DNA from: Acidobacteriota bacterium
GTDB taxonomy: Bacteria; Acidobacteriota; Thermoanaerobaculia; Multivoradales; Multivoraceae
Direction of reading: 5' to 3'
Length of the DNA stretch: 38,250 nt
NCBI GenBank assembly: GCA_026708285.1
Contig: JAPOVF010000311.1
Location: 1-38,250 of the forward strand
Shown here: in pieces, positions 7,338 through 16,461 of the stretch
Position numbering within the stretch: the stretch's first letter is position 1
How the letters are laid out: each line of letters starts with the position of its first letter
The notes under the pieces: model-generated
The model's database searches: none
Told to the model about the DNA's origin: nothing
What the model saw: only the letters and a program-made list of their open reading frames with translations
Made by a program: the position numbers and the translations under genes

Positions 7338-9467
7338 ATGGTGGTTCCCACGATGCAGGCTTCCATTCGCCTTACGCTGCGCCTGGTCTTCGTCTGTGGG
7401 TTGGCGTCCGGCTCCGGCGCGGCGCAGCCGGGTGCGACCGGTGGCGACTGGCGCACCCACGCCGGCGACACTTGGGCCAGCAAGTACTCGCCTCTGGATC
7501 AGATCGACGCCGACAACTTCGGCGACCTGGAGATCGCCTGGCGCTGGAAGACGGCGGATACCCATCTCGTCCTGGCGGACGGGAGCGGTGCGTCGGTCGT
7601 TCCGTCGCGGGTAGTGTTCGACCGAGTGGCAGAGGAGCAGCCCGACCTGTGGCTGCGGCGTCCGGGGTTCGGCGCGATGACCTCGACGGCGCTCGCGGTC
7701 GACGGTGTGCTGTACCTGATCACGAGCGTCGAGCAGGCGGCGGCGATCGACGGGCGCACCGGAGAGACGATCTGGGTTCACGACCCGCGCACCTACGAGA
7801 GCTCCGCGCTTCCGACCAGCAGAGGCCATCGGGGGGCGGCCTACTGGGAAGGAGACGGTGAAGCCCGCATCGTCTGGGGAACCGGCGCCGGCTACCTGAT
7901 CGCCGTCGACGCCAGGACCGGGGTGCCGGCCGCGGACTTCGGAGACAACGGGCGGGTCGATTTCGTCGCCGATCTGCCGCGCTCACCCCGCGGCCAGCCC
8001 TTCCAGCTACCGGTCGGCTCGCGCTCGGCGGCGCCCCTCATCGTCGGCGACACGATCGTCCTTGGAACGAACCACACCGACTTCATCATGTCCAGGGAGG
8101 CGGTGCCCGGCTTCATCTTTGCCCACGACGTGCGCACGGGGGAGCGGCTGTGGGAGTTTCACATCGTGCCGCAGAGCGCCGACGCGTTCGGCGCCGACAC
8201 CTGGGAAGACGAATCCTGGCGCACCACCGGCAACGGCAACGCCTGGGCCAATCTGAGCGCCGACCCGGAACTCGGCTACGTCTACGTGCCGACCTCGGCC
8301 GTGTCCCCGGACCACTACGGCGGTCACCGCCTGGGCGACAACCTGTTCTCCAACAGCATCGTCTGTCTCGATGTCGAGACCGGCGAGCGGGTATGGCACT
8401 ACCAGCTCATCCGTCACGAGGTCTGGGACTACGACACTCCGACGGCGCCGAATCTGCTCGACATCACCGTCGATGGACGCCGGATCAAGGCGCTAGCCCA
8501 GGTCACCAAGCAGGGCTTCGTCTACACGTTCGACCGGGTGACCGGCGAGCCGGTTTGGCCGATCGAGGACCGCCCGGTGCCGACCGACACCGACCTGGAA
8601 GGGGAGGTCATGTCTCCCACCCAGCCGTTCCCGACCAGGCCGCCGCCGTTTGCGGTGCAGGGCGCCCGGATCGAGGATCTGGTGGACTTCACTCCCGAGA
8701 TCCGGCAGATGGCGCTTGAAGCCGTCGGAGGGTTCAGGCTCGGGCCGCTCTACACGCCGCTGTCGCTACGCGGCACGATCTTCCGGCCGGCGGCGGGCGG
8801 CGGCGCCAACTGGTCGGGCGCCGCCGTCGATCCCGAAACCGGCGTGCTGTACGTCCCCACGACGAACGGCCACTCGGTGCTCCGCTTCCGCGACGGACGA
8901 GCATCGACCGACCTGCGCTACATCGCCGATCGCACCGATCCGGTCGGTGGGATCATGCGCGGCCGCACGACGTCCTGGGGGCAGTTCGAGCCTGTGGCTC
9001 GAGGTGTCGCGTTTCTCGACGGAGGCAACCCGATCCGGCAGCCGGCGATGCCGCGGGGGCTGCCGCTGTGGAAACCGCCCTACTCCGCGATGGTCGCCAT
9101 CGACATGACTCGGGGCGAGCACCTGTGGACAACGCCGCTGGGCCGGGGCGCCCGCTATCAGGACCACCCTTTGCTGCGCGATCTCGATCTGCCGCCGCTC
9201 GGGGGCGATCACAGCCGCGCCGGTTCGCTGCTGACCAGGACGTTGCTGATCCACGCGCTGAACACCGGGGGGACCGACGACGGTCCGCAGCTCGTGGCCT
9301 ACGACAAGGCCACCGGCGAGCCGCTGGCCGGGGTCGATCTGCCCGGCCGCGGGCTCGGCTCGCCGATGACGTACGAACTCGACGGTCACCAGTACGTCGC
9401 GCTCACGGTCAGCGGCAGGGTGCCGGAACTGGTCGCCTACCGGCTGCCTGCGGAGAGTCGACGATGA
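7338..9467 (+). CDS. Secreted PQQ-dependent dehydrogenase (quinoprotein glucose dehydrogenase-like)
   Basis: A 709-residue beta-propeller quinoprotein that would oxidise an alcohol or sugar in the periplasm with PQQ. It starts with a signal peptide (RLTLRLVFVCGLASGSGAAQ) and then HAGDTWASKYSPLDQID, typical of this group. WDYDTPTAPNLLDITVDG supplies Asp364, and QVTKQGFVYTFDR supplies Lys391. The 27-residue spacing equals Asp466/Lys493 of E. coli Gcd, the known catalytic base and PQQ-contact Lys. There is no membrane anchor domain and no cytochrome domain, so electrons need an outside acceptor. ATG 7338 is used; ATG 7353 is also possible, and neither has a strong ribosome site. The stop overlaps the next start (ATGA, 9464). 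It differs from the two (-) strand PQQ enzymes by an insert near residues 75-100 (DGSGASVVPSRVVFDR). Confidence 0.92.
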   Translation: MVVPTMQASIRLTLRLVFVCGLASGSGAAQPGATGGDWRTHAGDTWASKYSPLDQIDADNFGDLEIAWRWKTADTHLVLADGSGASVVPSRVVFDRVAEEQPDLWLRRPGFGAMTSTALAVDGVLYLITSVEQAAAIDGRTGETIWVHDPRTYESSALPTSRGHRGAAYWEGDGEARIVWGTGAGYLIAVDARTGVPAADFGDNGRVDFVADLPRSPRGQPFQLPVGSRSAAPLIVGDTIVLGTNHTDFIMSREAVPGFIFAHDVRTGERLWEFHIVPQSADAFGADTWEDESWRTTGNGNAWANLSADPELGYVYVPTSAVSPDHYGGHRLGDNLFSNSIVCLDVETGERVWHYQLIRHEVWDYDTPTAPNLLDITVDGRRIKALAQVTKQGFVYTFDRVTGEPVWPIEDRPVPTDTDLEGEVMSPTQPFPTRPPPFAVQGARIEDLVDFTPEIRQMALEAVGGFRLGPLYTPLSLRGTIFRPAAGGGANWSGAAVDPETGVLYVPTTNGHSVLRFRDGRASTDLRYIADRTDPVGGIMRGRTTSWGQFEPVARGVAFLDGGNPIRQPAMPRGLPLWKPPYSAMVAIDMTRGEHLWTTPLGRGARYQDHPLLRDLDLPPLGGDHSRAGSLLTRTLLIHALNTGGTDDGPQLVAYDKATGEPLAGVDLPGRGLGSPMTYELDGHQYVALTVSGRVPELVAYRLPAESRR

Positions 9468-12001
9468 AGGCGGCTTCCTCGGCTCTTTTCGCGGCGCTGC
9501 TCGTCCTTCCCGGCACGGTTGCCGCCCGTTCGCTCGAGGCCGACGTCGCGCGTCTCCTGGAAGTCTCTTGTCTTCGCTGCCACGACGTCGAGACCGAGAC
9601 GCCGCTCGATCTGGAGAACCTCGGCTACGACCTCGACGATCGAGGGATCTTCCGCAAGTGGGTGCGGGTCTTCGAGCGTCTCGAGGCGGGCGAGATGCCT
9701 CCTCCCGGGACGCGGCGCCCCCCGAAACCAGTCGTCGACGCGGCGCTCGGGGCGCTGGCGAGAGATCTGGAGACGGCGGACCTGGCGGCTCGAGCCGCCG
9801 GACAGACGCCGCCGCGCCGTTTGACCGGGCTCGAGTACGAGTACACCGTAGAGGACCTGCTCCTGATTGAGGAGAACCTGGCCCGCCTGCTGCCGGCTGA
9901 GAGCGCATCCGCCGGGTTCGACACGCTGGCGACGGAGCAGGGGATCTCGCCGCTTCACCTGCGCAGCTACCTGGAAGCGGCCGACCGTGCGCTCGATGCG
10001 GCGATCCGGCTGGGAGAGCGTCCGGCGAGCGCGGCGCGCCTGATCGACTATCCGAGCAACCCAGCTTCGTACCTCATGGTCCGCCAGAGCGTCAGCAAGA
10101 AGCTCGACGACGCCGTCGCGATGTTCGTCGATGAAGACCACCACAACACCAGCGGGTCCTTCTCGGCCACGAATCTGAGGAGCGACCGCCACGGCTTCCA
10201 CGTCGCGCATTCGGGTCTGTACAGGGTCAGCGTCGACGCCTATCCCTACCAGGCGTCGACGCCGGTGACGCTCCTTCTCGTTCGTGCCAACCCGAACGGC
10301 GACAGGACGTTGCTCGGTGCCTTTGACTTGCTGAACGGGGAGTCGGGCACGTTCGAAGCCACGACCTTCCTCCACCCGACCGACTACGTCTTTCCCGAAG
10401 TGGCCGACCTCGACTGGCACACGGACGTCGAAGGCTTCTACGCCCCCATCGAAGACTGGTCGGCAGAGGCCCAGGTCGTGGCTGCGGGGAAGGGCCTGGG
10501 CCGGCGGCTGCTCAACAACCGGGTCTATCACCCGATCTTCTACCACCCCACCGAGATCCTCGTGGATGGGGCCGCGACCTACAAGGGCGAGGGCGTGGCG
10601 GTCAGGACACTCGCCATCGAGGGACCGCTTCTCGATGGGTGGCCGCCGCCGTCGACGCGCCGGCTCTTCGACGGCATCGAGTTCGACGCCGCCGGCGAGC
10701 TGAAGCTCACGAAGGATCCGTACGAGCACGTCGTGGACGTCGTCTCGCACCTCGTGCCGCTGGCGTTTCGACGGCCGGCCGAAGCGGGTGAGGTGAAGGC
10801 GTTCGCAAGCCTGGCCAGGCCTGCGATCGCCGCCGGACGGGAGTTCGTCGACGCCGTCCGGGTTCCGCTGCGCGCTGTCCTGAGCGCGCCCCAGTTTCTC
10901 TACCACGACGATCGGCCGGGCGAGCTGGACGACTTCGCGCTGGCGACCCGACTCTCGTACTTTCTGTGGAAGAGCCTGCCGGACGAGGAGCTCTTCGCGG
11001 CGGCACGGGAAGGCGCGTTGTCGGAGCCGGAGGTGATGGCCCGGCACGTCGAGAGGATGCTCGACGACGGGAAGGCGCAGCGCTTCATTGGGGACTTCGT
11101 CGGCCAGTGGCTGCGGCTCTACGAGATCGAGTTCACGAGTCCCGACGAGAGGCTCTATCCCGAGTACGACGACCTGCTCCATCACGCGCTCCAGGAGGAA
11201 ACCAGGCTCTTCTTCACCGAGCTCGTGAAGAGCGACCTCGGCGTCCGGAACCTGATCGACTCCGACTTCACCTTTCTCAACCGCCGCCTGGCGGAGCACT
11301 ACGGCATCCCCGGGGTGGAGGGGCAGCACATGCGCAAGGTTTCGCTGCCCGACGACAGTGTGCGCGGCGGCGTCCTGACGCAGGCCAGCGTGCTCAAGGT
11401 CACCGCCAACGGCACGACGACCTCGCCGGTCTTTCGCGGCAGTTTCGTCCTCTCGAACCTGCTCGGCCGGCCGCCGAACCCGCCGCCGGCGAACGCCGGC
11501 TCGGTCGAGCCCGACATCCGGGGCGCCACGACGATCCGCGAGATCCTCGCCAAACACCGCCGGGATCCGACTTGCAACGTCTGTCACCGCGCGATCGACC
11601 CGCCGGGATTCGCCCTGGAGGCCTTCGACCCGACCGGCGGCTTCCGGACGCGCTACCGCTCCAGCGGCGAGGGCGACACGCCGACGGGGACCCTCTACGG
11701 TCGCCCCATCCTCGAGTACAAGGACGGGCCGCCCGTGGATGCGGCCGGCGTCACTCCGGAGGGCAGGTCCTTCTCGGGCATCGCCGAGTACAAGCGACTC
11801 CTGCTCGCGGAGGAGGAGGATCAGGTGGCGCGCCACTTCATCTCGCAGCTCGTCGTCTATGCAACCGGCGCCGAGATCGGCTTCGCCGACCGCGACGAGC
11901 TATCGCGGCTCGTCGCGCAGAGCCGCGAGGGCGGCTACGGCGTGCGCACGATCATCCACAATGTCACCCAGAGCCCACTCTTCAGGGAGCGGCAACGATG
12001 A
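9464..12001 (+). CDS. DUF1587/1595/1592/1588/1585 protein with two CxxCH heme motifs
   Basis: An 845-residue exported protein (signal MKAASSALFAALLVLPGTVAA). An N-terminal cytochrome-like segment has CLRCH at residues 36-40 and ends in the GEMPPPGTRRP motif. The planctomycete-type modules follow in their usual order: DUF1587 (RRLTGLEYEYTVEDLL), DUF1595 (LVPLAFRRPAEAGEV), DUF1592 (LATRLSYFLWKSLPDEEL), DUF1588 with a second heme motif CNVCH at about 704, and DUF1585 at the end (HFISQLVVYATGAEIGF). Between the first two modules, about residues 200-380 carry an extra beta-rich segment. The family is widespread but biochemically unknown; two heme motifs suggest electron transfer. It overlaps both neighbours by ATGA, so it is translated with the PQQ dehydrogenase and could be its electron acceptor (inference). 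Confidence 0.9.
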   Translation: MKAASSALFAALLVLPGTVAARSLEADVARLLEVSCLRCHDVETETPLDLENLGYDLDDRGIFRKWVRVFERLEAGEMPPPGTRRPPKPVVDAALGALARDLETADLAARAAGQTPPRRLTGLEYEYTVEDLLLIEENLARLLPAESASAGFDTLATEQGISPLHLRSYLEAADRALDAAIRLGERPASAARLIDYPSNPASYLMVRQSVSKKLDDAVAMFVDEDHHNTSGSFSATNLRSDRHGFHVAHSGLYRVSVDAYPYQASTPVTLLLVRANPNGDRTLLGAFDLLNGESGTFEATTFLHPTDYVFPEVADLDWHTDVEGFYAPIEDWSAEAQVVAAGKGLGRRLLNNRVYHPIFYHPTEILVDGAATYKGEGVAVRTLAIEGPLLDGWPPPSTRRLFDGIEFDAAGELKLTKDPYEHVVDVVSHLVPLAFRRPAEAGEVKAFASLARPAIAAGREFVDAVRVPLRAVLSAPQFLYHDDRPGELDDFALATRLSYFLWKSLPDEELFAAAREGALSEPEVMARHVERMLDDGKAQRFIGDFVGQWLRLYEIEFTSPDERLYPEYDDLLHHALQEETRLFFTELVKSDLGVRNLIDSDFTFLNRRLAEHYGIPGVEGQHMRKVSLPDDSVRGGVLTQASVLKVTANGTTTSPVFRGSFVLSNLLGRPPNPPPANAGSVEPDIRGATTIREILAKHRRDPTCNVCHRAIDPPGFALEAFDPTGGFRTRYRSSGEGDTPTGTLYGRPILEYKDGPPVDAAGVTPEGRSFSGIAEYKRLLLAEEEDQVARHFISQLVVYATGAEIGFADRDELSRLVAQSREGGYGVRTIIHNVTQSPLFRERQR

Positions 12002-13281
12002 ACCAACCCCTCGACCGACGCACCTTCCTTCGGACTTCCGGGGTCGCCCTGGCCCTGCCCCTCCTCGAAGCGATGAGCCCGGCCCTGGCCCGAGCAGCGA
12101 TCCCGGCGCCCCGGCGGATGGTGACCGTATGCAACGCACTCGGCCTGCACCCGCCATCGCTCTTTCCCGCCACACCGGGCCGGGACTACGAGACGACCGA
12201 GTACCTGGACCTGCTTCGGGACCACCGGCGCGACTACACCCTGTTCTCGGGACTCTCGCACCACGACCAGAACGGCCGCCAGGCCCACAGCAGCGAGGTC
12301 TCCTGGCTGACCGCCGCCCGCCACCCGGAGCTCGCCGGCTTTCGCAACACGATCTCGGTCGATCAGTTTGCCGCCGGTGAGCTCGGCTACGTCACCCGCT
12401 TTCCCTCGCTCGTGCTGGGTACCGACACGACGGTTCAGAGGAGCGCCAAGGGCACGCAGAGCCAGTCGTTCACGAGTCGCGGGGTCATGGTGCCTTCAGA
12501 GACGAGTCCCGCCAATCTCTTCGCCCGGATGTTCCTCGCCGGGGATGCCGACGAGGTCGAGCGGCAGAAGCGGGATCTCGGCGACGGACGCAGCATCCTC
12601 GACGGCCTGAACTCGCAGAGAAAGATGCTCGACCGGCGCGCCAGCGAGGTCGACCGGGGTCGACTGGACTCGTACTTCGAGGCCGTGCGCGCGGCCGAGA
12701 AGGGCATCACCGAGGCCCGGGCCTGGCTCGACCGGCCCAAGCCGCGGGTGGACCGGGAGCCCCCCGTCGACGTCCGGGAACGCCGCGACCTCATTGGCCG
12801 CGTCCAGTTGCTGATGGACCTCATCCCGCTGATCCTGCAGACCGACTCGACCCGCGTCGTCGCCGTGATGATCCAGGAGCTCCGGGAAGTGCCGAAGATC
12901 CCGGGGGTTTCGGGCACGCACCACAACCTCTCGCACCACGGCCAGGACCCGGACAAGATCGTGCAACTGAGGAAGGTCGAGACGGAGATCGTCAGGTGCT
13001 TCGGCAGCCTTCTCGAGCAGCTCAAGGGATGCAGCGAGGGAGACGGCACGCTGCTGGATCAGACCGCGGTCCTCTTCGGCAGCAACCTCGGCAACGGGAA
13101 CTCCCACGACACCCGGAACCTGCCGATCTTCCTCGCCGGCGGCGGCTTCGACCACGGCCGCTACGTCGCTTACGACAGGAACGACAACGCGCCGCTCTCC
13201 AACCTCTACGTCACGATGCTGCAGCACATGGACCTGGAGGCCGCGTCGTTCGGCCAGAGCACCGGTGCCTTGAGCTGGTAG
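11998..13281 (+). CDS. Tat-exported DUF1552 protein
   Basis: A 427-residue protein beginning MNQPLDRRTFLRTSGVALALPLLEAM, a twin-arginine signal (RRTFLR) followed by a hydrophobic stretch. The body matches the DUF1552 family that normally accompanies DUF1592 proteins: MVTVCNALGLHPPSLFP, YTLFSGLSHHDQNGRQAHSS, SGTHHNLSHHGQDPDKI and LFGSNLGNGNSHDTRNLPIFLAGGG. The several conserved His and Asp residues in these motifs resemble metal ligands, and the fold may belong to the alkaline-phosphatase-like group, but the activity is not known. Export by Tat means it folds in the cytoplasm, often after cofactor loading. The start is set by the ATGA overlap with the gene before. This is the last gene of the (+) operon; GC-rich hairpins follow. 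Confidence 0.9.
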   Translation: MNQPLDRRTFLRTSGVALALPLLEAMSPALARAAIPAPRRMVTVCNALGLHPPSLFPATPGRDYETTEYLDLLRDHRRDYTLFSGLSHHDQNGRQAHSSEVSWLTAARHPELAGFRNTISVDQFAAGELGYVTRFPSLVLGTDTTVQRSAKGTQSQSFTSRGVMVPSETSPANLFARMFLAGDADEVERQKRDLGDGRSILDGLNSQRKMLDRRASEVDRGRLDSYFEAVRAAEKGITEARAWLDRPKPRVDREPPVDVRERRDLIGRVQLLMDLIPLILQTDSTRVVAVMIQELREVPKIPGVSGTHHNLSHHGQDPDKIVQLRKVETEIVRCFGSLLEQLKGCSEGDGTLLDQTAVLFGSNLGNGNSHDTRNLPIFLAGGGFDHGRYVAYDRNDNAPLSNLYVTMLQHMDLEAASFGQSTGALSW

Positions 13282-13313
13282 GGAGGTAGGAGGCAAGGTC
13301 GCCGGCTGGGTGC

Positions 13314-13376
13314 GCCGGCCTTCTGGCCGGCTGCCGCCGCAGGCGGCCTGGTAGACGCGCCGGCCGTCAGGCCGGC
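13314..13376. repeat. Block of three GC-rich hairpins between convergent operons
   Basis: Three perfect inverted repeats lie in 63 bases: GCCGGCC-TTCT-GGCCGGC (13314-13331), GCCGCC-GCA-GGCGGC (13333-13347) and GCCGGCC-GTCA-GGCCGGC (13359-13376). Stems one and three are identical with different loops, both preceded by CGC. The block sits between convergent stops at 13281 and 13405. It may act as a bidirectional terminator without a U-tract, or be a REP-like dispersed element. Confidence 0.6.
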
Positions 13377-13404
13377 TCCGTTTCGGCGGCCAGTTCCATG
13401 GCTC

Positions 13405-16400
13405 CTACCGCCTTTCCGCCCACTCCCTCTCCAGCTGCCGCGCCCCGCGCATCGTCATTCCCATCGAGTAGTTGCCTTCGTGGCAGGCGTACTCGTAGAT
13501 GCGCTCGTCGGTGTGCAGCCACGGGAACGAACCGCCCCAGGTCGCCTCGTAGTCGGGATCGTCGACGCTGAACTCGTAGAACAGGCTGCCGTCGTCCTGC
13601 GGAGTGAAGCGTTCGACGATGTGGAGTCCCTCGTGCGGTACCCCTGAGGGACTTCGGGCGTTCTTGCGTCGCTCGTTCGCGTCCCTTGCCACGCCTCGCC
13701 GGCGGAAGTTCGTCGTGTCGACGACCAGGGTGTCGCCCTCCCACCGGCCGATCGATTCGCCGGCGTAGGAGAGCACTTCTTTCGGCGGGTGCTCCGAGCC
13801 GAGGCGGACGATGCGTGCCTCGTGCATCAGTTCCGCCAGGATGACGACATGGGTCGTGGTCTGGGTGATGCGGTAGTAGGCGCCGTAGCCCCTTCGCAGG
13901 GTCGGGATGGTCGCCCGATCGGAGTAGATGCAGCGCTCCCAGAGGCCGATCAGCTCCGGGTCGTCGAAGATCCGGTGCTCGCCGTTCGTCGCCGGGATGA
14001 CGCGGCCTCGGATGCCGGTGACTTCCTCCGCCCGCAGCCACCAGGCGCCGTCGGGATTCGGAGGGCCCATGCGATCGACGATCGTGAATGCCGGCCGCCG
14101 CTTCCTTCCCGCCTCGGTCACGGGCGGCATGCGGCCGTTCGGTGGGTCGGTGAGGACGGAGTTCCGGTGCCTGCCGTCGACGGTGAAGACGATCGTGCCC
14201 ATGTCGAGAAGCGAGAGGGCGTTGGCGCCCGTGACCCGGCCGCCGGCGTAGCCGCCATCCGGCGGCGGAGGACGATCGGGGTCACTTGGGAGGCCCTGCT
14301 GGGCGGACCTCGCGGCCGCGGACTCCTCGATTCTCCTGGCGTCATCGGCGCTCATGTAGGGGTCGTCGCCGTATCTCGGATGGCGTTCGATGGGCGTCAG
14401 CGTGTTGATGGTGTAAGTGCCTGAGAGATCGGGCTCGCCGCCCGGCATCCGCGGAATGTCGTTCTCCGCGGGCGGCAGGGCGAAGGCCACGAGCTGAGCC
14501 GTCTCCGGGCCGCTGCGCGCGGTTCTCGAAACCACCTTGCCGCCGGCGGGCACGACGATGTACTGGCGGCCCTGGTGCAGGTAGGTCATCGGTACACCGT
14601 GCAGGGTGGCCTCCGTCTCCACCTCCGCCAGGAGCTTGCCGGTGACCTTGTCGTAGGCCTGGAGGTAGCTGCCCCTGGCGGCGCGAGCGTCCCAGCTCGG
14701 CCAGTTCGGCACGTAGGTGATCAGCAGGGTCCTGGTGATCAGAAGTCCGCCCTCGCGGTTGCCGCTCGAGGGGCGGCTGCCTAGAGGGCCGAGATCGAGA
14801 TGCCGGATGGCGGGGTGGTCGGTCGGTCCCTCGCCGAACGGCGCCATCCAGGCGTGGTCGCCGGTGTTCAGGTCGATGGCCGTGATCCGCTGGTACGGAG
14901 GCTTGAGGAGCGGCAGTCCCTGGGGGCTTCCGACACGACCGCCGCGGCTGACCCATCTCCACTCGCTGCGTGCCGGGTCCGGCGGCGCGACCGCCACCCC
15001 GGTCGGCTGCGTTCGCGACTGAACGTAGAGGATGCCGGTCAACGGATCGAGCGAGGCGCCGGGATGGTTCGCTCCACCTGCCATCCCCGGCACCGCGAGC
15101 GTCGCCGTCTTCCCTCCCTCGCCCGCGACGATCGGGGGCGTGAACATCGGTCCCAGGAGGAACTCGTCGGCGATCTCGAGCGCCTCCTCTCGCAGTTCCG
15201 GCGTGAAGTCGATCAGATCGTCGATCGTCACGCCCTGGAGATCGAAGGCCGCCGGCCTGGTCGGAAAGGGCTGAGTCGGTGCCGTCCACTCCCCGGGCAC
15301 CGTGGTCTGCGGCACCGGGCGTTCCTCGATCGGCCAGATCGGCTCGCCTGTAACCCGGTCGAAGACGTAGGTGAAGGCCGTCTTGGACACCTGGGCGACG
15401 ATCTTCCGCAACCGGCCGTCGATCACGACGTCTGCGAGAACTGGGGCTGAGGCGATGTCCCAGTCCCAGATGCCGTGATGAACGGCCTGGAAGTGCCAGA
15501 CGCGCTCACCGGTTTCGGCGTCGAGGCAGAGCAGGCTCTCGGCGTAGACGTTCGCGCCGGGCCGGTGGCCGCCCCAGAGATTGCCGGTCGGCGTCGTGGT
15601 GGGGATGTAGACGTAGCCGAGCTCCTCGTCGCCGGCCATCGCTCCCCAGACGTTGGCGCCGCCGACCCACTTCCAGGAGTCGTTGTGCCACGTCTCGGTG
15701 AACTCCTCGCCCTCCCGCGGAATCGTGTGAAACCGCCACTTCGGCTCACCGGTACGGACGTCGTAGGCCCGCACGTGGCCGGGCGGAAGCCCCTGCTTCG
15801 TCGCGGGCGCGTCGGCGATTCGCGAGCCCACGATGAAGGTGTCGCGAATCACGATCCCGGGCGAGCCGGCGCTGATGTCGCGCTGGAAGACCTCCTCGCG
15901 GCCCAGCCGGTCATCCGACAGATCGACGACGCCGTCTTCTCCGAAGCCGGGGTCAGGGCGTCCGGTGGCGAGGTCCAGCGAGATCAGTTGCTTGCCGCTG
16001 GTGATGAAGATGATGCGCTCGACCTCGCCGTCGGTCCAGTACTCGAGGCCTCGGGGAGTGGCGCCGTAGGCTTGCGGGAACTCGTAGCTCTTCGGGTCGT
16101 AGAGCCAGAGTTCCTCACCGGTCGCGGCGTCCAGGGCGGCGATCTGCCAGAGGCTGGTCGCCATGTAGACCCGGCCGCCGATCATCAGCGCCGAGCCCCG
16201 GAAGGTGCCCGGCTCCTCCCTCAGGTCGTGATCGGCCGACTTCCAGCGCCAGGCCACCTCCAGTTGCTCGAAGTTCGACGCATCGATCTGGTCGAGGGGC
16301 GAGTAGCGGGTAAAGGCGTGGTCCCGGCCGTGGTGCGGCCACTCGGCGTTCTCCTCGCCGGACTCGGCGAGGGCGCCGGTTGCCATCGACGCGGCTGCCA

Positions 16401-16461
16401 GCAGCGCCAGCGCAAGGCAAGGCCGCCAGATCGTGCGACGCCGGTGGACGTTCCCGTTCAC
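13405..16461 (-). CDS. PQQ dehydrogenase fused to a secreted 'ACHEGNY' family domain
   Basis: A 1018-residue two-part protein. The start is GTG 16461, overlapping the sulfatase stop (GTGA), which gives a signal peptide ending ALLAAASMATGALA; the track's 17175 start runs out of frame through the sulfatase. Residues of about 35-675 are a PQQ propeller like the gene at 18682 (HHGRDHAFTRYSPLDQID, IWDWDIASAPVLADV, QVSKTAFTYVFDR, with the Asp-Lys spacing of 27 kept). After FALPPAEN, about residues 680-1018 are a second domain starting GGEPDLSGTYTINT and carrying GRWEGDTLVVDTTNF and YACHEGNYSMGMTMRGA. The same domain forms the stand-alone proteins at 21128 and 21970. Its role is unknown; fusion suggests that it works with the quinoprotein, for instance in substrate handling. 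It is the last gene of the six-gene operon. Confidence 0.88.
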   Translation of the reverse strand: MNGNVHRRRTIWRPCLALALLAAASMATGALAESGEENAEWPHHGRDHAFTRYSPLDQIDASNFEQLEVAWRWKSADHDLREEPGTFRGSALMIGGRVYMATSLWQIAALDAATGEELWLYDPKSYEFPQAYGATPRGLEYWTDGEVERIIFITSGKQLISLDLATGRPDPGFGEDGVVDLSDDRLGREEVFQRDISAGSPGIVIRDTFIVGSRIADAPATKQGLPPGHVRAYDVRTGEPKWRFHTIPREGEEFTETWHNDSWKWVGGANVWGAMAGDEELGYVYIPTTTPTGNLWGGHRPGANVYAESLLCLDAETGERVWHFQAVHHGIWDWDIASAPVLADVVIDGRLRKIVAQVSKTAFTYVFDRVTGEPIWPIEERPVPQTTVPGEWTAPTQPFPTRPAAFDLQGVTIDDLIDFTPELREEALEIADEFLLGPMFTPPIVAGEGGKTATLAVPGMAGGANHPGASLDPLTGILYVQSRTQPTGVAVAPPDPARSEWRWVSRGGRVGSPQGLPLLKPPYQRITAIDLNTGDHAWMAPFGEGPTDHPAIRHLDLGPLGSRPSSGNREGGLLITRTLLITYVPNWPSWDARAARGSYLQAYDKVTGKLLAEVETEATLHGVPMTYLHQGRQYIVVPAGGKVVSRTARSGPETAQLVAFALPPAENDIPRMPGGEPDLSGTYTINTLTPIERHPRYGDDPYMSADDARRIEESAAARSAQQGLPSDPDRPPPPDGGYAGGRVTGANALSLLDMGTIVFTVDGRHRNSVLTDPPNGRMPPVTEAGRKRRPAFTIVDRMGPPNPDGAWWLRAEEVTGIRGRVIPATNGEHRIFDDPELIGLWERCIYSDRATIPTLRRGYGAYYRITQTTTHVVILAELMHEARIVRLGSEHPPKEVLSYAGESIGRWEGDTLVVDTTNFRRRGVARDANERRKNARSPSGVPHEGLHIVERFTPQDDGSLFYEFSVDDPDYEATWGGSFPWLHTDERIYEYACHEGNYSMGMTMRGARQLEREWAERR

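Noticed and set aside
9437-11836. 799-aa minus-strand ORF
   Set aside because: Antisense shadow of the DUF1592 gene, whose heme motifs and DUF modules are clear.
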